Below are positions 1-7,841 of a stretch of DNA of 13,080 bases, piece by piece. The stretch lies in the NCBI GenBank assembly GCA_964639175.1, contig CAZXCE010000200.1, positions 1 through 13,080 on the forward strand, read 5' to 3'. A program made the position numbers and the translations under genes. The number at the start of each line of letters is the position of its first letter. Within the stretch, counting starts at the first letter, position 1. This stretch comes from JACQXX01 sp964639175. GTDB taxonomy: Bacteria; Acidobacteriota; Blastocatellia; Chloracidobacteriales; Chloracidobacteriaceae. The notes under the pieces are model-generated. The model saw nothing but the letters and a program-made list of their open reading frames with translations. It searched no databases and was not told the DNA's origin.

Positions 1-1042
1 CGGTGGTGCCAGCCGTTGAAACCTGGCAGGTTAATTTGCTGGCGGAGAGGCGAGTCAATTCCAGAAATCGGATGCGTTGATTGTCCTGATCGGCAACCGC
101 CAGCACTTTCCCGTCTGGACTGAGCGCCAATCCGGCTGGTCGTGAAAATCTGGCTTCGTTCCCAGCGCCATCAGTGTGACCTTGTTCACCGGGAGTTCCA
201 GCCAGAAGTGACACCATTTGTTTTGAATAATCCACATAATAGATGGCATGGTTGTCAGTATCAGCAAGAAAAGAATTTCCCCCACGGTCACAGGTCGCAC
301 CTCTTGGGCTATTGAGTTGAACCTGGTCAAAAGAAACCAACCCATTCGAATCAAATTGGCTGATACCAGGGTTCCCCGTTCCAATCACAGTTTCAACTTC
401 ATTTCGATAATTGATTTTTCGAAGGCTATGATTGAGGGTATCCGCAATAAAAATCCCGCCGCCTGGCCGTGTATCAAGGCCAATGGCGGTTGGACCAGAG
501 AATAACGATTGTGATACTTCTCCATTTTGAAATCCTCGAACGCCAGCTTTGCCTGCAAAAATTTCAGCCTGTGATGTCAAAACCTGAGGGGCTTTTAATA
601 TGACGTTCTGAAGTGGGTTGCTAATGTACATTTGACCGTTCTGATCAAGTTTGGTTTCGCCTGGAATCGCATTGGCCTTGCCATATTGAACCCGGGTGAC
701 CACAACAAAAACTGAGGCACTTTCAGATCCTTTCACCGCGGTCACCGTGGCAAAGCCTCGCTTCAGGCCCTTGACGACGCCGGTTATCTCATCAACCTGG
801 ACAATGTCAGGACTCCCAGATTTCCACCGAACCGCCTCAAGTTGCTGTCCATTCGGGTCAATCGCAGTTAACACTATCTGGTTTCCTTCGTTGACGACAG
901 GTTTGCTTTGTTTGATTTGGATCGAGTTGGCTTTGGCTGCTGTTGTTTGATAGGTAGGTGAAAATAAATAGTTCGCCTCAAACCCTAAACAAATCAGAGT
1001 GATGGCAAGAAGAGAGCGTCTCAAAAAAGTCTTGTGCTTCAC
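1..1042 (-). CDS. Secreted Ig-like (BIG2) / NHL-repeat protein, C-terminus cut off by window edge
   Basis: I translated this by hand; the reading frame is open from a GTG at 1042 to the left edge (347 codons seen). The GTG is preceded by GGAGG with a 5-base spacer, which decides the start. Residues 1-38 look like a Sec signal peptide: basic start (KHK, RR), hydrophobic run at 11-23, and an A-K-A before a possible cleavage near 38. Residues about 40-117 match the bacterial Ig-like BIG2 pattern (Trp73, then S-P-x-I-V-x-V, then T-G-V-V-x-G, then G-x-A-T-V-T-A). Three NHL-type beta-propeller blades follow at about 181-210, 243-270 and 299-327, each with the P-x-G-[IL]-x-x-D...[AV]-D-x-x-N-x-x-[IL] pattern. 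The NHL propeller is usually a protein- or ligand-binding surface, and this protein is probably exported to the periplasm or cell surface. Its ligand is unknown. Assignment of the domains is firm; the function is not. Confidence 0.85.
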   Translation of the reverse strand, partial: MKHKTFLRRSLLAITLICLGFEANYLFSPTYQTTAAKANSIQIKQSKPVVNEGNQIVLTAIDPNGQQLEAVRWKSGSPDIVQVDEITGVVKGLKRGFATVTAVKGSESASVFVVVTRVQYGKANAIPGETKLDQNGQMYISNPLQNVILKAPQVLTSQAEIFAGKAGVRGFQNGEVSQSLFSGPTAIGLDTRPGGGIFIADTLNHSLRKINYRNEVETVIGTGNPGISQFDSNGLVSFDQVQLNSPRGATCDRGGNSFLADTDNHAIYYVDYSKQMVSLLAGTPGEQGHTDGAGNEARFSRPAGLALSPDGKVLAVADQDNQRIRFLELTRLSASKLTCQVSTAGTT

Positions 1043-1496
1043 AAAATCCTCCACACGTATAACCCCCACCTTGTGCTGGCGAACCTTCACAAACACTGGC
1101 AATACACACAAGGTAGTGGTGAAACAAAATGTATCTTTCTTTTAATAAACGCGTAGCTCCGAGGGGAAAAATGTCACTGGATTCATAAACCTTTGCCTGA
1201 GCGGCTAAACTTTTTGGGTGTATGTCGTGAAGCCAGATCCATTTCCGAAGCTGGCCGGAACTCTTTGCCCATTCGCGCCTTGAAAAAAAGAATGCCAATG
1301 ACGCCGACCGGTTGTGGAAGTACCTTGTGACGTTTGATCTTTCCTGGAACGATGTCAGTCAAACAGGGCCTGTATAATCATCTAAATCACAATGCTGCTT
1401 TGAAATGATAATCTCTGGTTAGCAAATAGAGCATTTCAGAAAAAGGTTTAGAGTATCGTCTTTAGACGAAAGATTTTGATCCCTACCCTGATGGGT
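1043..1496. other. Gene-free stretch between the NHL protein and the GT-C protein
   Basis: I find no convincing gene here. A 106-codon frame on the minus strand (1298 to 978) has no ribosome binding site or recognisable domain and overlaps the well-supported signal peptide of the NHL gene, so I discard it. The stretch holds the ribosome binding site of the NHL gene (GGAGG, about 1048-1052, minus strand) and a small inverted repeat, TCGTCT-TT-AGACGA, at 1456-1469. The latter lies 28 bases past the stop of the GT-C gene and lacks a clean U-tract, so it is at best a weak terminator. A TATAAT at 1373-1378 has no matching -35 element and no plus-strand gene after it. The NHL promoter is probably in this interval, but I cannot place it. 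Confidence 0.5.
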
Positions 1497-3413
1497 TTAC
1501 TCTTTGAGTTTGAGTAAAGTTAGCCCGTTGGCAGATTGTATGGCTTGACACGATTTGGTCAAAAAATCTTTTGTTCGTTGTTGTTCAGCCGAAGTTTGAA
1601 ACGGATTGAGAGTTGGATCAACGAGAAATCGAGGGTTGATCAATACATGAGTCACCCCCTGCTGGCGCAGTTTCACTGCTATTTCATCAGCCGTGGCTGA
1701 AGTTAAAACCAGTTGGATAAAGGTAAAATCTTCAAACACATAGGCCGTCAGGAACGGGCGTTCGAGGTAGTAATTTCGGTTTCCAGTATAGACCAGGAAC
1801 ACTTTTGCCGTAGGTGGTAGTTCACGATTGATGTATTCAAACAAGACATATTCCGGAAACTTTGACCGCAAAAAATCGGCTGATTGGATTTGTCCAGTCA
1901 GGAGCGGCCAGGCTTCCAGTTTGTGAAAAAGTTGACTAATTTGGGCCGAATTCCATAAAAAAATAGTACTGCAAGCAATCAGAAACACCGTATCCGCCAG
2001 CTTTGGGTGCCGCGGTTCGATCAGTGATAATTTCCAGCGCTCATAGCCATAGACAATCAGCGCCGCCAGGACTGGAAACAGCGGGATCAAAAACCGTCCC
2101 TGCTGACTTGTCAACATCCAGTATCCCCAGTATCCGCCAGCAAAAATTAATAATACTCGAACGCGGTTGGCCCAGAGCTTTATCGTAAACACCGCCGGAA
2201 AAAACAACAGGTAGAATACCCCAACAACGGCATCATATCGCTGAGAATTTTCATATTCGCCAAAGAGAGAAATCTGAAAGGGTAAGGCCAGATAATCAAT
2301 CAGAGTTTTGGGATAGTTCCCATACATTTGGGACAGGTAAGCTGATAAATCGACTGACCGCTGGGCATCCCAGCCGGTGCTTTGGGTTGGAAACAGCCCC
2401 CATAAAAAGGGAAAAACCGGGTTGTTGGTAAGATAGGTGCTTCGAGCCATCCAGGGGATCATCACAACTGCGGCCATGACACCAACGGTTCCCACCGCCT
2501 GCACTACTTCCTGGCCAGAGATTTCAGTCCCAGTCTGATCGGCAATATTCCGGAGGAGAAATAAAAACACCAGAAAGAAGAGTGGAATAAAAATCAGAGC
2601 TGAAAGTTTGACTGAAAAAGCGGCCCCAAGAAATAGCCCAACCAGACTCAACCACCGGGTGTGGCGAGTGGCTTCCCACTCAAACAACGCCAGGAGCCCA
2701 AGTAAAACAAAGAAGGCCAGAAGGACATCCACATAGGCTGTTCCTAGTTCTTTCCAAATGACCGAAGTGGTTGCCAGAACCGCCACTCCCACCCAACTTC
2801 CCAGGGGTGATATGCCAGTTTGTCTGGCAAAAAAATAAGTAGCCAGGAATAAACATCCGCCGAATCCACAATGTAATAGCGCCGGGATTCGGTCGCTATA
2901 CGCCATCATACCAGACAGATAAATCATTTCTCCGCACAATGGGAAGTATGAAAAAATATTGCCTGGGATTTCGATCAACCCCTGGTGCTGAAGATAAGTT
3001 TTGGGCAAATAGAGGTGATAAATCAGATCGTCTTTCATGCCTGGCGGGCCCAAGGCGCAAATGATTGCCAGCCCAAAGAGGAATCCAGAGAGCCCAATGA
3101 AAGGGAACGCTGCTTTTGGGACTTCTTTCAGCCTGGTAATTCCTGTCCAGACGGTTTTCCATAGCATTGGGTTCAACAACGAGACGATACTGAAACCAAG
3201 CCAGATCTTCCCCACCACTGGGGTGAAGAGGTGCAAGATCCCTAACCCAAACATCACCAGTGAGACCAGAATGGCGCCACAGCCTATGTCAAAGGGAAGA
3301 AAAAAAAGTCGGTCATCCTGGCTGAAAATCTTTCTTCGGCAGATGGTTCCAAGGGAATAAAACAGGCAGAAACAGAGAACCGAAACACCAAGATTGGCAA
3401 GGTGATTGGCCAT
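1497..3413 (-). CDS. Polytopic GT-C-type glycosyltransferase-like membrane protein
   Basis: This is a 638-residue protein with about a dozen hydrophobic segments, from residue 7 to roughly 480, followed by a soluble C-terminal region of about 150 residues. The first large external loop carries K-D-D (Asp128-Asp129), then Y-H-L at 132-134, P-K at 137-138 and later a Y-F-P-L-C-G-E-M-I stretch near 156-164. An acidic pair in the first loop followed by such a 'YHL..PK' segment is typical of the GT-C fold (ArnT/PMT/RgtA-like), whose members transfer sugars from polyprenyl-phosphate donors on the outer face of the membrane. The C-terminal part (F-E-Y-I-N-R-E-L-P-P, then V-x-G-N-R-N-Y-Y) resembles the soluble tails of many predicted mannosyltransferase-like proteins. 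Donor and acceptor cannot be told from the sequence. The ATG has no obvious Shine-Dalgarno; the gene starts 33 bases after the stop of the small membrane protein and is probably translated from the same transcript. Confidence 0.75.
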   Translation of the reverse strand: MANHLANLGVSVLCFCLFYSLGTICRRKIFSQDDRLFFLPFDIGCGAILVSLVMFGLGILHLFTPVVGKIWLGFSIVSLLNPMLWKTVWTGITRLKEVPKAAFPFIGLSGFLFGLAIICALGPPGMKDDLIYHLYLPKTYLQHQGLIEIPGNIFSYFPLCGEMIYLSGMMAYSDRIPALLHCGFGGCLFLATYFFARQTGISPLGSWVGVAVLATTSVIWKELGTAYVDVLLAFFVLLGLLALFEWEATRHTRWLSLVGLFLGAAFSVKLSALIFIPLFFLVFLFLLRNIADQTGTEISGQEVVQAVGTVGVMAAVVMIPWMARSTYLTNNPVFPFLWGLFPTQSTGWDAQRSVDLSAYLSQMYGNYPKTLIDYLALPFQISLFGEYENSQRYDAVVGVFYLLFFPAVFTIKLWANRVRVLLIFAGGYWGYWMLTSQQGRFLIPLFPVLAALIVYGYERWKLSLIEPRHPKLADTVFLIACSTIFLWNSAQISQLFHKLEAWPLLTGQIQSADFLRSKFPEYVLFEYINRELPPTAKVFLVYTGNRNYYLERPFLTAYVFEDFTFIQLVLTSATADEIAVKLRQQGVTHVLINPRFLVDPTLNPFQTSAEQQRTKDFLTKSCQAIQSANGLTLLKLKE

Positions 3414-3446
3414 AGCAGTATGGATATCCAGAGAAAAGAGAGGTTT

Positions 3447-3644
3447 TTATCTTGGAAACTGACGATTACTTCCGGTCATTCGTTTGTTTTGCTCATCAAT
3501 GCCGGTGATCCAAAACAATGGCCAGAAGGCACCTGCAAGCAAAGCGGTTGCCATTTTGTTGCGACCGATATTGAGAACATAGAGCATCGTTCCCACGCCG
3601 ACCACGCCATACACAAAAAGCAAAAAGTACATCAAATATGCCAT
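3447..3644 (-). CDS. Small two-helix membrane protein (65 aa), unknown function
   Basis: This is a 65-residue protein whose ATG is preceded by GAGG with a 7-base spacer, which favours real translation. Two hydrophobic helices are visible at about residues 3-25 and 30-47, joined by a short N-I-G-R-N-K loop. A polar, basic C-terminal tail (E-Q-N-K-R, then N-R-Q-F-P-R) should face the cytoplasm by the positive-inside rule. It sits 33 bases upstream of the GT-C gene on the same strand, so the two are likely one transcript. I do not recognise the family. It could be an accessory subunit of the GT-C protein or an unrelated small membrane protein. The opposite-strand frame at 3402-3659 is a mirror artefact of this gene. 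Confidence rests on the ribosome binding site, start codon and membrane pattern. Confidence 0.65.
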   Translation of the reverse strand: MAYLMYFLLFVYGVVGVGTMLYVLNIGRNKMATALLAGAFWPLFWITGIDEQNKRMTGSNRQFPR

Positions 3645-3659
3645 AGAAGAACCTCATAG

Positions 3660-3885
3660 GAAAAATTGAGAAGGGAAGGTTAATTATGCGCTATCCCCGC
3701 CAGGGAAACCAGAAAAATCACTGAGCCAGGGCCTGGGGCTGAAGCGGACGGACTGAAGACAAGGGGCTCAGGGCAATCGAAGGAATGAGGGATGAAACCA
3801 AGGGATGAAGGATGAGGGATAAACTAAAACCAGTTCTCCATCCCGATTTCTTCAGCCCTCAGCCCCAAGCCCGATTTCTTCAGCC
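3660..3885. repeat. Repeat-rich intergenic spacer (GGATGA-type and TTCAGCCC-type units)
   Basis: This spacer lies between the TetR stop codon and the small membrane protein. It contains a degenerate 6-7 base series of GGATGAR units at about 3781-3822. It also has an exact 16-base direct repeat, CCCGATTTCTTCAGCC, at 3842-3857 and 3870-3885; the second copy ends exactly where the TetR stop codon begins on the opposite strand. An imperfect inverted repeat, GGGGCTCAGGGC (3763-3774) against GCCCTCAGCCCC (3855-3866), matches at 11 of 12 positions and could fold with a loop of about 80 bases. No coding potential is seen. It is probably a dispersed intergenic repeat of this genome and may end TetR transcription by folding. 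Confidence 0.6.
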
Positions 3886-4581
3886 TCAACCCAAAGATTT
3901 TTCAGTCCAGCCAACCAGCCGGGCTGCGACCAGTTTTATTTCTTCTTCAGTTGCCTGAGTTGACTCTGGGCAAACGATCCTGTGCATCAACATGGCGTGC
4001 AGGGTCGTGACCAGCAGTGACGCCAGGATATCGGGACGAACCCCAGTCTGAAACAGCCCTTCGTTTTGCCCGGCGGTTAAAATTCCAATCAGTTTTTCGA
4101 GAAAACCCAGATATTCGCGATCCACCAGGGAATCTGGCAGCAAAAAGGGATTTCGCATTTGAGCAACCACAATTTGAAATACTTTAGACTCTGCCAGCCA
4201 CGGACGACTGGCATCATCGCTTGAAGATCCAATCAACGCCTGGACTACAGCTTCAAACAATCCAACCGGGTCCCGCGTCACTTGTAGATAGTGGCTGATC
4301 CGAATATTGAGCGGTTTCCAATAATACTCACTCATAATGAAGAGCGCTGCCTGTCGCAAGCCGTGGAAATACCGGTAGAAGGCCGGGTCCGTCGTGCCAG
4401 CCATCCGGGCAATTTCAGCTACCCGGGCGCCGGCAATTCCTTTGGTAGAGAATTCCTCAACGACCGCGCTCACAATCCGATATCCAAGCTCGGTGGTTAG
4501 CGCTCGTTTAATTAAATCAGGTCGGGAAACGGTTGATTCAAGAGGGAATGGAGATTCTTCAACTGCAGGTTTGTGAGTCAT
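3886..4581 (-). CDS. TetR/AcrR-family transcriptional regulator
   Basis: With the ATG at 4581 this is a 231-residue one-component repressor-type regulator. The N-terminal DNA-binding domain spans about residues 24-72: a helix ending in V-V-E-E-F-S-T-K-G-I-A-G, then the helix-turn-helix V-A-E-I-A-R-M-A-G-T-T with the family-typical F-Y-R-Y-F at 68-72. The rest is helical and should form the ligand pocket and dimer interface; the ligand is unknown. A TTG at 4593 would add four residues. I prefer the ATG because the candidate promoter would start transcription near 4609, which leaves a sensible leader; neither start has a strong Shine-Dalgarno. The gene is divergent from the antiporter gene, and a perfect palindrome lies between them. 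That is the usual arrangement for autoregulation plus control of the neighbour. Confidence 0.88.
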   Translation of the reverse strand: MTHKPAVEESPFPLESTVSRPDLIKRALTTELGYRIVSAVVEEFSTKGIAGARVAEIARMAGTTDPAFYRYFHGLRQAALFIMSEYYWKPLNIRISHYLQVTRDPVGLFEAVVQALIGSSSDDASRPWLAESKVFQIVVAQMRNPFLLPDSLVDREYLGFLEKLIGILTAGQNEGLFQTGVRPDILASLLVTTLHAMLMHRIVCPESTQATEEEIKLVAARLVGWTEKSLG

Positions 4582-4604
4582 AGAGGCATCCAAATCGAAA
4601 ATGA

Positions 4605-4633
4605 TTGACGACCATAGTTTAATTTGCTACAAC
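4605..4633 (+). promoter_or_regulatory. Candidate promoter for the antiporter gene
   Basis: TTGACG (4605-4610), a 17-base spacer and TACAAC (4628-4633) form a moderate sigma-70-type promoter. It would start transcription near 4640 and leave a leader of about 105 bases. The palindrome at 4648-4664 would then lie just after the start point, a position where a repressor can act as a roadblock. The -10 match is only 4 of 6, so this is tentative. It overlaps the TetR promoter candidate face to face. Confidence 0.3.
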
Positions 4634-4644
4634 TTTGCTGTCAA
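4616..4644 (-). promoter_or_regulatory. Candidate promoter for the TetR gene
   Basis: On the minus strand TTGACA (4644-4639) is a perfect -35 hexamer. A 17-base spacer is followed by TAAACT (4621-4616), a 4-of-6 match to the -10 consensus. Transcription would start near 4609, about 28 bases before the chosen ATG. The palindrome at 4648-4664 begins 3 bases upstream of the -35, where a bound dimer could block RNA polymerase. Confidence 0.5.
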
Positions 4645-4647
4645 ATA

Positions 4648-4664
4648 TATAAGTGATACTTATA
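4648..4664. promoter_or_regulatory. Palindromic operator, probable TetR-family binding site
   Basis: TATAAGT-GAT-ACTTATA is a perfect inverted repeat with 7-base arms and a 3-base centre (17 bases in all). It lies in the divergent intergenic region between the TetR regulator and the antiporter. Its size and symmetry suit a TetR-family dimer. It abuts the -35 of the TetR promoter candidate and lies just downstream of the plus-strand promoter candidate, so one bound dimer could repress both genes. Confidence 0.6.
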
Positions 4665-4744
4665 AAATTGCTAGTTTTCACTATGTATTGCCCTCTTTTG
4701 ATAAGTCCGAGCCAGTTTTATCTGGTTCAGAAAGGAGCAACTCA

Positions 4745-6010
4745 ATGCTTGCAATCCCTGGTTCACCGACGATGGGCGTGCTGGCAATGTTTTCACAGGG
4801 TGCTGAAGTCAAAACCTTGCTCAGTCTGTTTGTTATTTTTACGGCTGCCAAACTGGCGGCTGAACTGTTTGAACGCCTGCACCAGCCGGCGGTGGTCGGT
4901 GAAATCCTGGCCGGTGTGATCATCGGTCCCAGTGTGTTGGGGTGGATTCACCCAACTGAAGTGACCCAGGTGCTGGCTGAGATCGGCGTGATTTTGCTCC
5001 TGTTTCTGGTGGGGCTTGAAATCAATCCAACTTCTCTGTTCAAAGTTGGCCGGCGGGCGCTGTTGATTGCGATTTCCGGCGTGATCCTGCCGTTTCTAGG
5101 TGGCTGGGGCCTGATGTGGGGGCTTGGCTACACTCAGGTCGAAAGTGCTTTTATTGGTGCTGCGTTAGTTGCCACCAGTGTGGGCATCACGGCGCGGGTC
5201 CTGGGCGCGATGAAGGTTCTCAATGCTCAGGCCAGCCAGATGATTCTTGGTGCCGCTGTCATTGACGACATTTTGGCCTTACTGGTCTTGAGTGGTGTCA
5301 GCAGCTTTGCCCAGGGGAAAGTCCAGTTGCTGGATCTGGCGGTTTCGGCTGGGATTTCGATTGGGTTTACCCTGTTTGTTTTGTTTTTTGGAAGTCGGTT
5401 GATGCGCAAAGCCCAACCTGGAATTGAGCAGTTACAGGTTGGTGAAACCTATTTTGTCGTCGGAATGATCCTCTGTCTTGGCCTTTCACTCGCGGGTGCC
5501 GTGGTCGGTGTGGCCGCAATCATTGGCGCCTTTCTGGCTGGAATGGCGCTCTCTGAAACGGCTGAAGAAACCCACCTCCACCAGCAAGCGGGGGCGGTGA
5601 TGGAGTTCACGGTTCCGTTTTTCCTGGTTGGGATTGGCCTCCAGCTCAATATTCAGGTTTTTTCACAGCTATCAGTTCTGATACTGGCCATTGTCCTGAC
5701 GCTGATTGCAATTGTGACCAAGCTGGTTGGGTGTGGGCTGGCAGCATTGCCTGGAAATGGAGTGCGGACCAGTCTGCAGGTTGGCATGGGAATGGTTCCC
5801 CGTGGCGAAGTTGGAATCATCGTGGCTCAAATTGGTCTCAGTCTTGGGGTTTTGTCGGCTTCGCTGTATGGAATTGTGGTGTTTATGGCCGTGATGACCA
5901 CACTGGTGGCGCCGCCGTTTCTGACCCGGTTATTCCTGACGGAAGTTCAACTTTTGGGGATTGAGGATCAGGTTGTTGAAGAAGATCGAATCTTTTCTGA
6001 CATTCAATAA
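4745..6010 (+). CDS. CPA2-family monovalent cation/proton antiporter (KefB/NapA-like, no RCK domain)
   Basis: The ATG at 4745 is preceded by AAAGGAG with a 7-base spacer, giving 421 residues. A longer frame back to 4601 would add 48 residues that run through the operator and promoter region and lack membrane character, so I reject it. About 12-13 hydrophobic segments fill the protein. Family marks are H-Q-P-A-V-V-G-E-I-L-A-G followed by G-P-S-V-L-G (residues about 46-66), G-L-E-I-N-P near 90-95, A-T-S-V-G-I-T-A-R near 143-151, and the ion-binding V-I-D-D-I pair (Asp174-Asp175). The double Asp in this helix is typical of electrogenic Na+/H+ exchangers such as NapA, unlike Kef channels. There is no C-terminal TrkA-N/RCK nucleotide-binding domain; the protein ends about 20 residues after the last helix. 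It probably exchanges Na+ or K+ for protons across the inner membrane under TetR control. Confidence 0.9.
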   Translation: MLAIPGSPTMGVLAMFSQGAEVKTLLSLFVIFTAAKLAAELFERLHQPAVVGEILAGVIIGPSVLGWIHPTEVTQVLAEIGVILLLFLVGLEINPTSLFKVGRRALLIAISGVILPFLGGWGLMWGLGYTQVESAFIGAALVATSVGITARVLGAMKVLNAQASQMILGAAVIDDILALLVLSGVSSFAQGKVQLLDLAVSAGISIGFTLFVLFFGSRLMRKAQPGIEQLQVGETYFVVGMILCLGLSLAGAVVGVAAIIGAFLAGMALSETAEETHLHQQAGAVMEFTVPFFLVGIGLQLNIQVFSQLSVLILAIVLTLIAIVTKLVGCGLAALPGNGVRTSLQVGMGMVPRGEVGIIVAQIGLSLGVLSASLYGIVVFMAVMTTLVAPPFLTRLFLTEVQLLGIEDQVVEEDRIFSDIQ

Positions 6011-6197
6011 CCAGTAGCGGATTTACCCATTTGCCAGAAATAGAGCTTCCTCTCATTGGCAGCCTACCCGCTCACGCAGGTGGTACTGACTTGATGCCAT
6101 CCTTTTTTCAGTGACCCAGTTTTATCTCCGATAAGGTCTAATAAACGGCAAAGAAGTCGGTTCTGAATCGGATTTCAGCTTTGGAGTAACAAGGGAT

Positions 6198-7841
6198 ATG
6201 TCGCCACAGTCGCTTGATCATGTGTACCATTTTTCAGTTAAGTTCTTTGAAATTTCAGAAGCAGAACGTGGCGAGGTGTACGCCGAAATCAGGGATAGCT
6301 ACCAGATGCGACCTTCCTACCTGATGATGCTGGTTTTGGCGTGTCTGGTGGCGATCCTGGGATTACTGGCCAACAGTCCGGCAGTTGTCATTGGCGCCAT
6401 GCTTATTTCTCCGCTGATGAGTCCATTTCTGTCGGCTGGATTAGCCCTGGCGATTGGTGATTGGGAACTGGGAAAAGCCGCCATGCGCACCATTTTGGTG
6501 AGTGTCGTGGCTGCAATTTTCATATCAGCTCTTGCCGTAGCGGTGTCTCCTCTCAAAGAACCAACGGCTGAAATCCTGGCTCGAACCAACCCAAATTTGC
6601 TTGATTTGGGAATCGCCTTTTTTTCTGGTTGTGCTGGGACCTATACCCTGGTGTCTCGAAAGGGAATCACGACCATTCCAGGGGTTGCCATTGCCACAGC
6701 GGTGATGCCTCCATTATGTGTGGTGGGATTTGGAGTCTATCAATTGGATCCACGGATCGCCCTTGGGGCGGCCTCGCTGTTTATTACAAATTTGGCGGCG
6801 ATCATCATCAGCGCGGCACTGTTATTTTTCCTGGCGTCCTTTCGGATTTCTGAGTTCAAAGATGAACGGCCACACTGGTCAGTCTCAATGCGATTCACGG
6901 TTTGTTTGGCAATTTTGATTTTGCTGGCGGTGCCGCTTGCCTCGGCACTCGTGAGCGCGGCAGAAACGCTACGGCTCAGAAAACGGGTTGAAGCTGCACT
7001 GACCGAAAAATTCAAACAGGAAGAATTTCGGGCCAGGCTGACCAGTGGCTGGTCGGTCACCCGGTTAAAAGATCGAGGATTGGTCATTGACGCTACGGTT
7101 CGAACCTTAACCTACTTTACCCAGGTTGAACTCGACACCTTGACCCAAGATCTGGAACGAACCCTGGGTGAACCAGTTGATTTGCAACTGGATCAGATTC
7201 AGGTTCGCAAAGGTGGATTGGACCCTGGGAAAACACCGAAACCAGTTGAACCTCAACTCCTACCCGTGACGGATCCAGTTTATTTTTCAAGGTTGTCGCG
7301 GGAATTCTTGCCAGCCATCAAACTTGGGCTGACAACGATCAATGCCCAGTTAGATCAGTATTTTCTGGTCGCCGATCAGAAAGGGGTAACCCGGATCGAA
7401 ATCATTGCCCGAGTTGAAGCAATTCCCTTGTCAGAAGTTATGGATGCCAGTCGCCGAGCAGTTATTGCCAATCTCGAAAGTAATGCTCTGGTCCGGCAGT
7501 CATCGCCTGGAATTTGGTTTTATTTTGTTCCAAAGAATCCTTTTGAATTGACAGCCAGGATTCAGAAAGGACGGCTGATCGTTGATTCAGACCAACTCCG
7601 GCTGGTGAGGAAAACCCTCACGGATTTTTTGGACCAAACCCCACGACCCAGGGTCACGATTCGGTTTGCTGATCGGGTTCAGATAAACACTGAACTCAAA
7701 GCAGAGTTGGAAAACCAGATTTTGAAGCAACTTGGGTTGCCACCAACTCTGGAAGGTTCCTCCAACCCTGAGTGGCTGGAACCAAAAACTGCTACCCCAA
7801 TTGAGATTCTGGTATCTGAAGTTGATGATACACTTTCGTAA
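6198..7841 (+). CDS. DUF389-family membrane protein with long soluble C-terminal half
   Basis: This is a 547-residue protein. Residues about 38-250 form the DUF389 membrane domain: helices near 41-58, 62-85, 97-117, 134-151, 158-180, 186-214 and 231-253. It carries the family's signature stretches S-P-A-V-V-I-G-A-M-L-I-S-P-L-M-S-P (60-76) and A-T-A-V-M-P-P-L (166-173). Residues 254-547 are soluble and much longer than in compact DUF389 proteins. This part shows three successive strand-helix-strand patterns (about 292-336, 383-446, 459-505), possibly BON-like or ferredoxin-like modules; that is my inference. The biochemical role of DUF389 is not established. AAGGG lies 3 bases before the ATG and GGAG 11 bases before it, so the ribosome binding site is mediocre. 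The gene follows the antiporter by 187 bases without a convincing terminator, so read-through is possible. Confidence 0.85.
   Translation: MSPQSLDHVYHFSVKFFEISEAERGEVYAEIRDSYQMRPSYLMMLVLACLVAILGLLANSPAVVIGAMLISPLMSPFLSAGLALAIGDWELGKAAMRTILVSVVAAIFISALAVAVSPLKEPTAEILARTNPNLLDLGIAFFSGCAGTYTLVSRKGITTIPGVAIATAVMPPLCVVGFGVYQLDPRIALGAASLFITNLAAIIISAALLFFLASFRISEFKDERPHWSVSMRFTVCLAILILLAVPLASALVSAAETLRLRKRVEAALTEKFKQEEFRARLTSGWSVTRLKDRGLVIDATVRTLTYFTQVELDTLTQDLERTLGEPVDLQLDQIQVRKGGLDPGKTPKPVEPQLLPVTDPVYFSRLSREFLPAIKLGLTTINAQLDQYFLVADQKGVTRIEIIARVEAIPLSEVMDASRRAVIANLESNALVRQSSPGIWFYFVPKNPFELTARIQKGRLIVDSDQLRLVRKTLTDFLDQTPRPRVTIRFADRVQINTELKAELENQILKQLGLPPTLEGSSNPEWLEPKTATPIEILVSEVDDTLS

Noticed and set aside
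978..1298. Minus-strand frame of 106 codons overlapping the start of the NHL gene
   Set aside because: No ribosome binding site or domain, low-complexity mixed composition, and it conflicts with the well-supported GTG start and signal peptide.
1456..1469. Rho-independent terminator of the GT-C gene
   Set aside because: The stem is AT-rich and short, and the minus-strand sequence after it has no immediate run of T.
4601..4744. An N-terminal extension of 48 residues on the antiporter gene
   Set aside because: It runs through the palindromic operator and promoter region, has no ribosome binding site and no family similarity, while the ATG at 4745 has AAAGGAG at ideal spacing.
6122..6134. Inverted repeat TTATC-TCC-GATAA upstream of the DUF389 gene
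   Set aside because: Arms of 5 bases are expected by chance in a gap of this size, and no promoter with good spacing accompanies it.
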